Assembly (NCBI GenBank): GCA_018669475.1
Contig: JABHCC010000137.1
Coordinates: forward strand, 1 to 64,000
Direction: 5' to 3'
Length of the DNA: 64,000 bases
DNA from: Bacteroidota bacterium
Lineage (GTDB): Bacteria; Bacteroidota; Bacteroidia; Bacteroidales; UBA12481
The notes under the pieces are model-generated. The model saw only the letters and a list, made by a program, of their open reading frames with translations. It was not told the origin of the DNA and searched no databases. A program made the translations under genes and the position numbers. This document shows, one piece after another, positions 14,998 to 24,449 of this stretch. Within the stretch, counting starts at the first letter, position 1; the number at the start of each line of letters is the position of its first letter.

Positions 14998-17331
14998 TTA
15001 CTTCGTTTTAATACTTTTTGTCAACTCAGTTTGATTCCTGAAAATTCTCAACTCTAATCTTCCTTTCCAGTTATTCCCCTGATGGCTTTGTAAAAGATCC
15101 TGCATAGTTTTCACAGCGGTATTTTCACAGCTCAGAATAACATCTCCCTTTTCAAGTCCTGCCTGCTCAGCTAACCCGCCGCTTGTTATTTCAAGAATAA
15201 GCACTCCGCTTTCTTCAGATAACCCCGATGCCGATCGTTCAGCCATTGACTCAATATTTTTAATTCTGGCTCCCAGCCATTCTATTTCTTTTTGTTTTTC
15301 TTTCTGAAAAGCTTCAATGAATAAGCTTGGTATCTGTGGTTCCTGCCGGATGTTTTTCAGAGCCGGGTGTTGTACACCAAACTGATCCATGTCGAAATTT
15401 TTAAATCCAAGTTTCAGCGCAGGTGATGATTCTGATACACGGAAATCACCCTGCTCAGGAGCAATAAAATCCGGATTTCCCACCAGTGAGTTTTGGTCAG
15501 TTCCATTTTTCTGTGCCTTGGCCAGGGCTGCATCCGAAGGAAATAAATTATAGTCTACTTCTTTTCCCCAGGCTGCCAGACGGATATCTTTATGGTCAGT
15601 CATCACAATATTCTTTCTGAAAATATCAGCAGAATTTGAGAACCACACATGAGGATGAAACCCATTGTTAATCATGATGTTATTCTCCACTGTTCTGTAA
15701 AATCCCTCCCGGAGTTTAATTCCGCCATTCAGACATAAATTATTATATAGTTCGTAATTTGTTGAACCATCATCCAGGTCGATATCCCATCCGTGATCGC
15801 AGCGAAAACGATTATTTCGGATTATCGTCGTGTGAATAGCATCCCATAGCGGCATCAAAGGGTCAGCCAGATTCAGACTATCCATGATACCCCGGTTTGG
15901 ATGCCAGAAACGATCGCGTCCCCATGAATTGAAAGAGCCATGATCGCCCGATTCCTGAACGGTCATAAAAACATCGTTAAACTCAATAATATGTCCGCCC
16001 CAGGTTCCTTCTGAAATATTGATCCCGGCGCGTGGCACATCATAAATACTGTTATGACTGATCGTAATATCCATGCACATGGAAAGCTGTACACCGGCAA
16101 TCTGTTTTTCAATTCTGCCAACCCTGTGTATTAAATTGTTATCGATCAAGCAGACCGCTGGATATGCTTCATTTTTTGGCCCATTAATAGTGTCCATTTC
16201 CTCAATATTCACATACTGCCCGTATTGAAAAGATGGAGAGCGTACAGCATCAGGATCTCCAACCACCAGCACTCCGGATGCCCCGATATTGTGAATATGA
16301 TTACGGGCAATTTCGACTTTGCGACAAAATCCGGATAGAAAAATACCATTTCCACCCAAAGCAGTAAGTTCACAATCAGTAAGCGAGCAAGCCTGCACCC
16401 CCTCAAAGAACAAAGCACCGCCACGATAGATTGTCCAGTCACTACGCAGCAAGGGTTCATAATATTCCATGAAAGTGCGAGTCGAATGGCTAAAACTGAT
16501 CCCCCTTATGTTGATATTGCTTACAAACTTGTCAATAGATCCTTTTACTACAACAAGCTCAGAAAGCACTGGTATTTCGATTGTTGCATTAAGGGGCTCC
16601 CCTGATTTTTCAGGCATCCAATATAATTTCGAAGCTAACTTATCGAAGAAAAACTCACCAGGACTGTCAAGTTCCTCAAAAATATTCTCAACCATCCTGT
16701 AGCGGGTATGCATTCGGTTCGGACGGTTATTCTGATGTCCTCCCTCTAGCTCTACCTCCCCCGATTCATTAGTATCCTTGATGGTAAAATGAAAATCTCC
16801 CCATTCTGATCCATGCATGGCATGAACAATTCCTCCTGCCGGATGCAGCCACTTCGAAATTCTCTCAGGCTCAATAGCATCGGGAGCATGCCCTTGCCAG
16901 TGGCCGCCATTTTCGTCATAATCAGGATATCGGGCCAAAATCTGCTGTTTACCATTCACATACAGTTGTTCGACCTGGGAAACATCCGGCAGGTGAACCA
17001 CGTAGAGGTCATCTTCAACTATCCATTTGATTTCTTTTCTGACTGATCCTTTGATCCGGGCTTCACCCTCTTCAGGTCCTGTAATGCTTAATCCGCTCAT
17101 TTCAGGCCCCAGGATAATCGGTTCAGACAGATAATAATCGCCAGGGGTCAAACTGATCTCAACAGATTTGTCAGGATATTGAGCTTTAAAAGCCCGTGCT
17201 TCAAGAAGAGCATCCTCAATTGACAGTTCATCAGGCATTGAATCAGGATGAGCGACAATAATTTCAGGGCCCTGATTGCAAGAAAATGCCAGGAAGGTGA
17301 AGAGAAGAAGGGATTGAGTGATGTTTTTCAT
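14998..17331 (-). CDS. GH141-like right-handed beta-helix lipoprotein with C-terminal PDZ domain
   Basis: The protein has 777 residues. Lipoprotein signal (LAFSC, Cys18). Residues about 40-130 form an N-terminal beta-helix cap region (SLTPGDYYLSEPIIL). Residues about 270-600 carry repeated parallel beta-helix turns (GGNGIFLSGFCRKVEIARNH, NIHRVG-type, SGDHGSFNSWGRDRFWHPN, CDHGWDIDLDDG). This pattern matches GH141 and related proteins, which include an alpha-L-fucosidase and xylanases. Residues about 695-775 are a PDZ domain (EITSGGLAEQAGLEKGDVIL). The PDZ fusion is unusual. Substrate unknown; surface or periplasmic glycan processing is likely. Confidence 0.78.
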   Translation of the reverse strand: MKNITQSLLLFTFLAFSCNQGPEIIVAHPDSMPDELSIEDALLEARAFKAQYPDKSVEISLTPGDYYLSEPIILGPEMSGLSITGPEEGEARIKGSVRKEIKWIVEDDLYVVHLPDVSQVEQLYVNGKQQILARYPDYDENGGHWQGHAPDAIEPERISKWLHPAGGIVHAMHGSEWGDFHFTIKDTNESGEVELEGGHQNNRPNRMHTRYRMVENIFEELDSPGEFFFDKLASKLYWMPEKSGEPLNATIEIPVLSELVVVKGSIDKFVSNINIRGISFSHSTRTFMEYYEPLLRSDWTIYRGGALFFEGVQACSLTDCELTALGGNGIFLSGFCRKVEIARNHIHNIGASGVLVVGDPDAVRSPSFQYGQYVNIEEMDTINGPKNEAYPAVCLIDNNLIHRVGRIEKQIAGVQLSMCMDITISHNSIYDVPRAGINISEGTWGGHIIEFNDVFMTVQESGDHGSFNSWGRDRFWHPNRGIMDSLNLADPLMPLWDAIHTTIIRNNRFRCDHGWDIDLDDGSTNYELYNNLCLNGGIKLREGFYRTVENNIMINNGFHPHVWFSNSADIFRKNIVMTDHKDIRLAAWGKEVDYNLFPSDAALAKAQKNGTDQNSLVGNPDFIAPEQGDFRVSESSPALKLGFKNFDMDQFGVQHPALKNIRQEPQIPSLFIEAFQKEKQKEIEWLGARIKNIESMAERSASGLSEESGVLILEITSGGLAEQAGLEKGDVILSCENTAVKTMQDLLQSHQGNNWKGRLELRIFRNQTELTKSIKTK

Positions 17332-17336
17332 GGTTG

Positions 17337-17432
17337 TTTCTGTTACTCTGTTACTCGGTTATTATGTAAATCGGTACTTATTTCTTATTCCTTTTACTTA
17401 TTCCTATGCCCTAAGCCCTAATTCCTACGCCC
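17337..17432. repeat. mosaic short-repeat element, copy 2
   Basis: GTTACTCTGTTACTCGGTTA is followed by CTTATTCCTTTTACTTA and then CCTATGCCCTAAGCCCTA. The unit order is the same as in the copy at 13534-13620. It lies between two minus-strand genes and touches the end of the DUF418 gene, whose last codons lie in it. Confidence 0.6.
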
Positions 17433-18642
17433 TTTCTTTTCTCCAATATGTTAGATTTCTCCATAGCTTTTCCAAGGGGCCGTACTTGAAATACTTGAGC
17501 CATAGGGGTGACCAGATGAGAATCAAAATCCATATTCCGATAGTAATCAGAATCTGTCCAGTTCGTTCGATCTCACCAAACAGACTTAATCCGAATCCGT
17601 AAAAAATGAAGGTGCAGATCACTGACATCATTATGTAATTGGTGAAGGCCATTTTGCCGACAGCTGATAAAACCAACTTCAGTCTCTTGAATCTCTTCGA
17701 TTTGAAACAGAGCATGATGACTCCGATGTAGCCCATGGCCACGAAGACACTACCAATATAATTGTAGAGGGAGCCAATGTACATGGAATTATCCATCAGC
17801 CAGTTGACCTTGAAGTTTTGAAAAAGCCCGATAATGATAATTCCAAATCCGGCTAGTAAGCCAAAAGAGGATAATTTCACATAAAATACACGGGATTTTT
17901 CGCCTGTTAGCACGCCTGATTTGAATAAAGCCATTCCGAGAAGCATCATTGAAAAAGCTCTCCATAAGGTATGCATGAAGAAAATATAAATCTGAATAAC
18001 CATCTGGTAGTATGCTCGAATGGAGAATTGCTCAAACCATGTGCCGGTGAATGCAGCAGTTTCTGATTTTACTGATTCAGCCGCAGGAAGCCATGACTCC
18101 ATCGATTGGGTGTATGCACTGGTATCCCATAATGAAATTGTGAGCCCGGAGAACAAAGTGAACAGTATTGGAATTGTAAAGAAAACAGCAGAGAATCTGA
18201 TTAATTTACGTGCATCGTTATTTCTAAAAAGAAAAACTAAATAGCCACATAAGGCATACGATAACAGGATGTCACCATGCCAGATCAGAAATCCATGAAT
18301 AAGTCCGAATAATAATAACCAGGAATTACGACGGTAGAATATTTTCGAAGGAATCAATCCTGTTGCCTGTAGTCGTCCGGCAAATAAAAGAATACTTGCT
18401 CCAAAAAGAATTGAAAACAAACTCATGAATTTAGTGTCGGCAATGATGTGACTGAAAATGAATATCCATTTATTGAGCCCGGTCATATCGCCGTATGCCA
18501 TAGGATTACTGTATGCAGCAGAAACCATTGAAAAGCTTTGAATATTCATAATCAGAATGCCAAGCACTGCAACTCCTCTCAGAATGTCAATAGAAACCAA
18601 TCGTTGGCCTGGATTTGTTGATTGTATATTAGTTGTTTTCAT
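17425..18642 (-). CDS. DUF418 family membrane protein
   Basis: This 405-residue polytopic inner-membrane protein has about ten hydrophobic segments. The N-terminal VSIDILRGVAVLGILIMNIQ and the following KFMSLFSILFGASILL are the hallmark of the DUF418/YeiB group, related to heparan-alpha-glucosaminide acyltransferases. The C-terminal DUF418 region (about 240-400) includes GKMAFTNYIMMS and FGEIERTGQ. The role is unknown; acyl transfer across the membrane is possible. Its start overlaps the end of the SGNH hydrolase gene by 14 bp, so the two are coupled. An esterase paired with a putative acyltransferase suggests acyl editing of a cell-surface sugar. Confidence 0.85.
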   Translation of the reverse strand: MKTTNIQSTNPGQRLVSIDILRGVAVLGILIMNIQSFSMVSAAYSNPMAYGDMTGLNKWIFIFSHIIADTKFMSLFSILFGASILLFAGRLQATGLIPSKIFYRRNSWLLLFGLIHGFLIWHGDILLSYALCGYLVFLFRNNDARKLIRFSAVFFTIPILFTLFSGLTISLWDTSAYTQSMESWLPAAESVKSETAAFTGTWFEQFSIRAYYQMVIQIYIFFMHTLWRAFSMMLLGMALFKSGVLTGEKSRVFYVKLSSFGLLAGFGIIIIGLFQNFKVNWLMDNSMYIGSLYNYIGSVFVAMGYIGVIMLCFKSKRFKRLKLVLSAVGKMAFTNYIMMSVICTFIFYGFGLSLFGEIERTGQILITIGIWILILIWSPLWLKYFKYGPLEKLWRNLTYWRKERA

Positions 18643-19303
18643 TTAACCTTGAGTCAAACTGTGCCAGTCCTTCAATGATTTTGTTTGCCAGTAATTTATA
18701 TCCATCTTTTGTGTAATGCACATTATTAGCAGCTGTACTGTGCTCAGCATGAATCTCTTTTGAGAAATCATACAAATCGTTAACGGGGATTTTGTATTCT
18801 GCCATTACTTCTTTTGCCACCTTATTATAAATAGGAGCGTCTTTGACGAACCGGCCCTTTTCTCCCTCAGGCACATAGCTTGTTGAAACAAACAGCAATT
18901 TTGCTTTGGTAGATGACTTTATTATCCTTACTAATGAATCAAGGTTACTTCGGTATTGTTCAGGTGTAAAAGTTACTATACCTTTAATTTTGTCTCTTTT
19001 CCCCTGGGTTTCTGAGTCTTCATGCCGGTAAGCCAGATCCCACAGACCCCAGTTAAACTGAACAATATCCCATTTCTCCTCACCAATCCAGCTTATTACT
19101 TCTTCAAGGCCTGTTCCACTATGTTGAGCGTTCCCTTCATTGTGCTCCACATAGGCTCTTTCCCCAAGCATTTCTTTTACATAGGGTGTATAGCCAATGG
19201 ATATTGAATCTCCAATTATGAGAATTTTGGGTGCTTCTTTCGTACATGAAATCAATGCCAAAAGGCATGTTGCTATTAAAAAGCTGATACTATTTGCTTT
19301 CAT
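18629..19303 (-). CDS. SGNH/GDSL hydrolase lipoprotein
   Basis: The protein has 224 residues from the ATG at 19303 (MKANSISF), chosen because it gives a standard lipoprotein signal with Cys20 (LLALISC). An earlier in-frame ATG at 19357 lies inside the M16 gene. Block I is IGDSIS (nucleophile Ser), the Gly/Asn blocks are less clear (FNWGLWDL), and block V is DGYKLLANK preceded by NVHYTKDG with the catalytic Asp-x-x-His equivalent. The family comprises esterases acting on acylated carbohydrates or lipids. It overlaps the DUF418 gene. Confidence 0.82.
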   Translation of the reverse strand: MKANSISFLIATCLLALISCTKEAPKILIIGDSISIGYTPYVKEMLGERAYVEHNEGNAQHSGTGLEEVISWIGEEKWDIVQFNWGLWDLAYRHEDSETQGKRDKIKGIVTFTPEQYRSNLDSLVRIIKSSTKAKLLFVSTSYVPEGEKGRFVKDAPIYNKVAKEVMAEYKIPVNDLYDFSKEIHAEHSTAANNVHYTKDGYKLLANKIIEGLAQFDSRLNENN

Positions 19304-19331
19304 ATTTATCACATCATATTCAATCACATTA

Positions 19332-22151
19332 TTATTTATTGAGCAGAATTGGGTCACCGTAACCCAAACCCTTCATTCTGTCGAGTTGAGATGCAGCATC
19401 ACCCACAATCAGATAGATCATTTTTCCAGGGTCTGCATATTTGCTTGCCAAATCCTGAATCCCATCAACTGTACTCTCTCTTACCATGGCCTCCTGGCTT
19501 TTTACATAATCAGGATTCCAGCCGTAAGCACTTATATTCCTCAACATTGACAGCTTGGCGCCTTGAGTTTCAAAAGCACGTGCATTTTTCTTTATGAGAT
19601 AAGCTTTTGTAATTGCCAGATCTTCTGTATTAAATCCGACAGGATATTCTTTTAATATATTCTGGATCAGACTGATTGCTTCAAAGCTGATGCTTGTCTT
19701 CACGTTAGTGGAAATGGCAAAAGGGCCTACCAGGTCTGATCCTGAAAATCCTGATCCAACCCCATATGTATAACCTTTATTTTGTCTGAGTTCTTGTGTT
19801 AGCCTTGAGGCAAATCCGCCTCCTCCCAAAATGTAATTCATGATTGTGGCAGGATAGAAATCAGGATCTGTTACACTCATACAAGGGTATCCCAGGTAAA
19901 TGACCGATTGCTTGGCATTGGGAATGTCATAGAAATATACTACTGAGTTTTCGGGAGGAGAGGGTATTTCAGTCGCAGGAATAACTACCTCTCTGTTCTC
20001 CCACATCTGATTCAATTCCTCGAGTGAGGCAACAACCTCATTCTTCTTCATAGCCCCGACGAAATGGAAATTGCATATGTTTGGGGCAAGATTTGCTTCG
20101 TAATAGGCTTTCAAATCGTTCATGTTAATGTTTGCAACTGACTCTTCAGAACCCATCTGATTATTACTGAGTATCTGATCTTCTCCATAAATGAGTTTTG
20201 AGAATTCATTTCTTGCGATGCTTGCCGGACTACCTTTCTGCTGTTGCAAATTACTATTAATACTCTGCCGGATGAGATCGAGTTCCTTCTCGTCCCATCT
20301 GGGCTCTGTTAGCATTTCGATTACCAGAGCCATAGTTTTTTCGTAGTTTTTCGACAGTGAACTACCCGAAATACTTATACTTTCTTTTCCTGCTGATATG
20401 TTTATCCGGGCGCCAATCTCATCAATTGCATCTTCAAGCTCAACAGGGGTTTTGCTCTCGGTTCCTTTATTCATTAATCGGGCCATCATGTTTGCCACGC
20501 CAACCTTGTTGGTCTCATCAAGCAAAAGGCCTCCTTTTAGTCTGAATTCAAATTGCACCAGAGGAACTTCAAAATTCTCAATTCCGAATAATTTCATACC
20601 ATTGCTCATTTCCTCTTTCCAGATCTCAGGAACAGGTGTTTCAAGTCCTTCTCCATAAGGTGGCTCAATAGTACGGTCGAAGCGTGATGGTGTTCGTTCA
20701 AAATCAACAAGCAGATTGACATCGAACCCTTCACCATCATCTTCACTGATGTTTTCTTCATCAATTGTTACCAATTGGGAGCCTGAAATTACTAATTCAG
20801 ATTGTCCTTTTGGAACAACACATACAAGCACATTGGGCTGGTCTTTGATGTATTTATTATAAACTTCTGTGATATCACTGGCCGAAACCTCCAGCATCAG
20901 ATCCACTTCTTTTGCTACTTGTCCCGGATCATTCGCAAAAATTGCAGCGTGAGCCAGTTGGTATGATTTTCCCATTACACTCGACAAACCACTGTAGAAA
21001 CCTGTTTCCAAACCGGCTTTAATACGTTTTAGATCCTTGGCCGGAATCCCGGATTTTTCAAATCGGGCAAATGCTTTCAGAATAGCAATGTTTACTTCAT
21101 TCAGATCGGTATTTGGATAGGCCCGTAATGACAAACTGATTTCTCCGGCTAATTCATTGCTGCCGTTATACATGCCAACACCAGAGCATAATTGCAATTC
21201 TTCTACAAGAATAGCGTGTAGCGGAGCTTTTTTTCCATCCGACAGGTAAGTAGTTAAAATATCTAAGGCATAAGCATCAGGATGATATTCAGGAACACTT
21301 GGCCAGGTAAAAGTAACAGCAGGCAATCGGGCAAAAAGGTCTTCGTAATACAGTTTCTTCGTTTCCTTGAGAACAGGAATCTGCTCTTTACGAGCCTGCA
21401 TATCCTGCCCTTTCTCAATCTCTCCAAAATATTTCTCAACCCATTCTTTGGCCTGATCAGGATCAAAATCACCTGCAATTACCAAAGTGACATTATTGGG
21501 AACGTACCAGGTATTATAGAAATCTTTGACATCCTGCAAAGTTGCATTATGAACATCTTCTAATGACCCGATGACTGTCCAGCTATATGGATGTCCTGCC
21601 GGATACAGATTGTCGCAAATTATGTGAGATGTATGGCCATAGGGACGATTATCGTAATTCTGTCGTTTTTCATTCTTAACCACTTGCTTCTCCTTGGCTA
21701 AAACCGGGTCGGTAACTGTGTTAATAAACCAGCCAAGCTTATCAGCCTCTGCCCATATCATTTTCTCAAGGGCATCTTTTGGAATTGTTTGAAAATAATT
21801 CGTTCGATCGCGTGATGTTGAACCATTGGCCCCTGATCCTCCAATCCGTGCACTCATATTATCTAAGCCACCCCGTCCGAGGTTTTCTGACTCGTTAAAC
21901 AGCAGATGTTCAAATAAATGAGCAAATCCGGTTCGCCCGGGTAATTCTCGTGACGATCCAACATGGCAGGTCATGTTAACTGCTACAACGGGATCGGATC
22001 GGTCAATATGAAGAATTACGCTGAGACCATTTTCAAGTGTGAATTGAGAATAGTCAATTTTGAAGTCAGCTTTCTTACTGACATCATTACAGCTGGTGAT
22101 CAGGGAGAGGCTCAATATGGCCAGTAGAAACCTGGAAGTTATCTTGCTCAT
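19332..22151 (-). CDS. M16 family zinc metallopeptidase lipoprotein
   Basis: The protein has 939 residues from the ATG at 22151 (MSKITSRFLL), giving a lipoprotein signal with Cys21 (SLSLITSC). There are two full M16 repeats. The N-terminal one has the inverted zinc motif HLFEH (His78, Glu81, His82). The C-terminal half (about 510-930) lacks HxxEH and ends with the R/Y-type segment GGFASRLTQELRQNKGYTY. This is the usual active/inactive pair of pitrilysin-like peptidases in one chain. It probably degrades peptides in the periplasm or at the surface. It is divergent from the M3 oligopeptidase gene, with a shared inverted repeat between them. Confidence 0.92.
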   Translation of the reverse strand: MSKITSRFLLAILSLSLITSCNDVSKKADFKIDYSQFTLENGLSVILHIDRSDPVVAVNMTCHVGSSRELPGRTGFAHLFEHLLFNESENLGRGGLDNMSARIGGSGANGSTSRDRTNYFQTIPKDALEKMIWAEADKLGWFINTVTDPVLAKEKQVVKNEKRQNYDNRPYGHTSHIICDNLYPAGHPYSWTVIGSLEDVHNATLQDVKDFYNTWYVPNNVTLVIAGDFDPDQAKEWVEKYFGEIEKGQDMQARKEQIPVLKETKKLYYEDLFARLPAVTFTWPSVPEYHPDAYALDILTTYLSDGKKAPLHAILVEELQLCSGVGMYNGSNELAGEISLSLRAYPNTDLNEVNIAILKAFARFEKSGIPAKDLKRIKAGLETGFYSGLSSVMGKSYQLAHAAIFANDPGQVAKEVDLMLEVSASDITEVYNKYIKDQPNVLVCVVPKGQSELVISGSQLVTIDEENISEDDGEGFDVNLLVDFERTPSRFDRTIEPPYGEGLETPVPEIWKEEMSNGMKLFGIENFEVPLVQFEFRLKGGLLLDETNKVGVANMMARLMNKGTESKTPVELEDAIDEIGARINISAGKESISISGSSLSKNYEKTMALVIEMLTEPRWDEKELDLIRQSINSNLQQQKGSPASIARNEFSKLIYGEDQILSNNQMGSEESVANINMNDLKAYYEANLAPNICNFHFVGAMKKNEVVASLEELNQMWENREVVIPATEIPSPPENSVVYFYDIPNAKQSVIYLGYPCMSVTDPDFYPATIMNYILGGGGFASRLTQELRQNKGYTYGVGSGFSGSDLVGPFAISTNVKTSISFEAISLIQNILKEYPVGFNTEDLAITKAYLIKKNARAFETQGAKLSMLRNISAYGWNPDYVKSQEAMVRESTVDGIQDLASKYADPGKMIYLIVGDAASQLDRMKGLGYGDPILLNK

Positions 22152-22236
22152 GGATATGTCTTTTAGTTTGAGTGATGAAGATAAGCAAAACACTGAGATC
22201 ATGAGCAATAATCAAGTTGACATAGTAAAAATGTAA

Positions 22237-22297
22237 TTCCAATTGGAACATCCTTCAGAATGGACTTTTGGCGATTAATAGTGGAAGGTTGTTCCAA
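22237..22297. promoter_or_regulatory. nested inverted repeats between divergent peptidase genes
   Basis: TTGGAACATCCTTC (22243-22256) is repeated in inverted form as GAAGGTTGTTCCAA (22284-22297) with one mismatch. Overlapping its left end is a perfect 12-bp palindrome TTCCAATTGGAA (22237-22248). The spacing between arm centres is about 41 bp. It lies 86 bp before the M16 start and 66 bp before the M3 start, so it could be a shared operator. It could instead be an RNA stem in the M3 leader. Confidence 0.5.
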
Positions 22298-22362
22298 AAA
22301 AAATGTCTTTATTTGCTGTCTAATCTGATCAGGAAGAACCAGGATCAATTTATTTTATTGTT

Positions 22363-24402
22363 ATGACGAATCCATTATTGTCGACTTTCGACACTCCTTT
22401 TGAGTCGGCCCCTTTTGATATAATTAAAACAGAGCACTTTGTACCTGCAATTGATAAACTTATTGCTGAGGCGGACAAGGAAATTCTCGAAATTGCTAAC
22501 AATCCTGAAATTGCTGATTTTGAAAATACAATTGATGCATTGGAGCTTAATGGTGAGCTCTTGGGACGGGTAGTGGAGGTGCTGTATAATCTTAATCACG
22601 CGGAGACATCTGAGGAATTGCAACAAATTGCACAAATCATATCACCAAAACTCTCAGATTTCTCAAGTCGTTTGCTGATGAATCAAGAGCTATTTGGGCG
22701 GATAAAATATATATATAAACTTTCCCCGGATTCCCTTTCAACTGAGCAGAAAACAGTGCTTTCAAATTTTTACGATAATTTCATTCGGAATGGTGCTGAG
22801 CTCGAGGGTGAAGAAAGAAAGCGTTTCGCAGAGATAAAATCGGAGCTTTCTACCTTAACCCTGACCTTTGGGGAGCATGTGCTGGCTGAAACCAACGCCT
22901 TTTTTCTTCATCTGAGTGATGAAAAAGATTTGATTGGCCTGCCGGATTTTGTACGTGAAGCGGCACAGATAGAAGCCGGGGGAAGAGAATTAGAGGGATG
23001 GGTTTTTACTCTGCAATATCCTAGTTTTGTTCCTTTCATGAAGTACTCTGAGAATAGAGGACTGAGAAAAGAAATGTTCACTGCTCACAGTTTAAGGGCA
23101 AATCAGGATAATGAAAACGACAACAAGGAGCTGATAAAAAGGATAGTAAACCTCAGATTGGAGTTGGCTCAAATAATGGGTGAGCGTGATTATGCTACCT
23201 ATGTTCTTAAAAAAAGAATGGCTGAACAGCCAGAAAAGGTGAATGAATTCATCCAATCATTGCACAAGGCCTCACGTCCCTTTTCTGAGAAAGATTATAG
23301 TGAAGTTCAGCTCTTCGCCACTGATAATGGCCATGAAGGTCATGTTGAGAAGTGGGACTGGCCCTACTGGAGTGAGGAGCTGAGAAAAGCAAAATATGAT
23401 ATCAGTGATGAAGAGGTAAAACCATATTTCGAGTTAGGGCTCGTGAGTAAAGGAATTTTCGATTTGGCAAACCGGCTGTATGGGATAAATTTCGAGAAAC
23501 TTGATGACATCTCTGTCTATCACCCCGAAGTGGAAGTATACAAGGTATGCGAAGAAAACGGAGATTTTCTTTCTCTTTTATACCTTGATTTTTTCCCTAG
23601 AAAAGGAAAGCAGGGAGGAGCCTGGATGACTGATTTCCGTGGACAGGATAAACTTGGTGAACATGAGGTGCGACCACATGTTTCGATTGTATGTAATTTT
23701 ACACGTCCAACAGAAAGCAAACCATCCCTGTTGACATTTGATGAGGTGAACACTTATTTACATGAGTTCGGACATGCACTGCACGGAATGCTAACAAATT
23801 GTGTATATCCGTCTGTGTCAGGGACAAGTGTCTATCGTGATTTTGTTGAGCTGCCCTCTCAATTGATGGAAAACTGGATTACTGAAAAAGAATGGCTTGA
23901 TGAGGTTGCTGTGCACTATAAAAGCGGGGACAAGATGCCTCAGGTCTTGCTACAGAAACTAATAGATGCGAAAAACTATCAGGCTGGGTATATGTCTGAG
24001 CGGCAGCTGGGCTTCGGGTTCAATGATATGGCATGGCACAGTATTACAGAAGTGTTTGATGGTGATGTGATAGCCTTTGAGAAAGCAGCGATGAAACCAA
24101 CAGAGCTGTTTCCCGATATTAAGGGAAGCTGTATGAGCACAGCATTCTCCCACATTTTCGCAGGTGGCTATGCCGCAGGATATTATGGCTACAAGTGGGC
24201 TGAAGTGCTTGATGCTGATGCATTTAGTCTGTTTAAAGAAAAGGGTATTTTCAACAAGGATGTGGCAAGCTCTTTTCGAATTAATGTTCTTGAAAAAGGA
24301 GGCTCTGAAGCCCCAATGGTTTTATACAAGAGATTCAGAGGTAAAGAGCCGAGCATTGACGGATTGTTGAAACGAAGCGGTTTGTCTTCATCTGAGCAAT
24401 AA
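22363..24402 (+). CDS. M3 family oligopeptidase (oligopeptidase A/dipeptidyl carboxypeptidase type)
   Basis: This 679-residue enzyme is the full length typical of PrlC/Dcp. The zinc-binding HEFGH motif is at residues 467-471 (LHEFGHALHG), and the downstream Glu ligand lies in the SGTSVYRDFVELPSQLMENW segment. There is no signal peptide, so it is cytosolic. The family cleaves short peptides left by proteases and transporters. It is divergently transcribed from the M16 peptidase, a pairing that suggests a peptide-use locus: one breaks peptides outside, the other inside. An N-terminal peptide of family type (STFDTPFESAPFDII) supports this start. Confidence 0.93.
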   Translation: MTNPLLSTFDTPFESAPFDIIKTEHFVPAIDKLIAEADKEILEIANNPEIADFENTIDALELNGELLGRVVEVLYNLNHAETSEELQQIAQIISPKLSDFSSRLLMNQELFGRIKYIYKLSPDSLSTEQKTVLSNFYDNFIRNGAELEGEERKRFAEIKSELSTLTLTFGEHVLAETNAFFLHLSDEKDLIGLPDFVREAAQIEAGGRELEGWVFTLQYPSFVPFMKYSENRGLRKEMFTAHSLRANQDNENDNKELIKRIVNLRLELAQIMGERDYATYVLKKRMAEQPEKVNEFIQSLHKASRPFSEKDYSEVQLFATDNGHEGHVEKWDWPYWSEELRKAKYDISDEEVKPYFELGLVSKGIFDLANRLYGINFEKLDDISVYHPEVEVYKVCEENGDFLSLLYLDFFPRKGKQGGAWMTDFRGQDKLGEHEVRPHVSIVCNFTRPTESKPSLLTFDEVNTYLHEFGHALHGMLTNCVYPSVSGTSVYRDFVELPSQLMENWITEKEWLDEVAVHYKSGDKMPQVLLQKLIDAKNYQAGYMSERQLGFGFNDMAWHSITEVFDGDVIAFEKAAMKPTELFPDIKGSCMSTAFSHIFAGGYAAGYYGYKWAEVLDADAFSLFKEKGIFNKDVASSFRINVLEKGGSEAPMVLYKRFRGKEPSIDGLLKRSGLSSSEQ

Positions 24403-24449
24403 TAAATTTGGCAAGAGTCAAAGGAAACCTACTCTGCCGGGATCAAACA

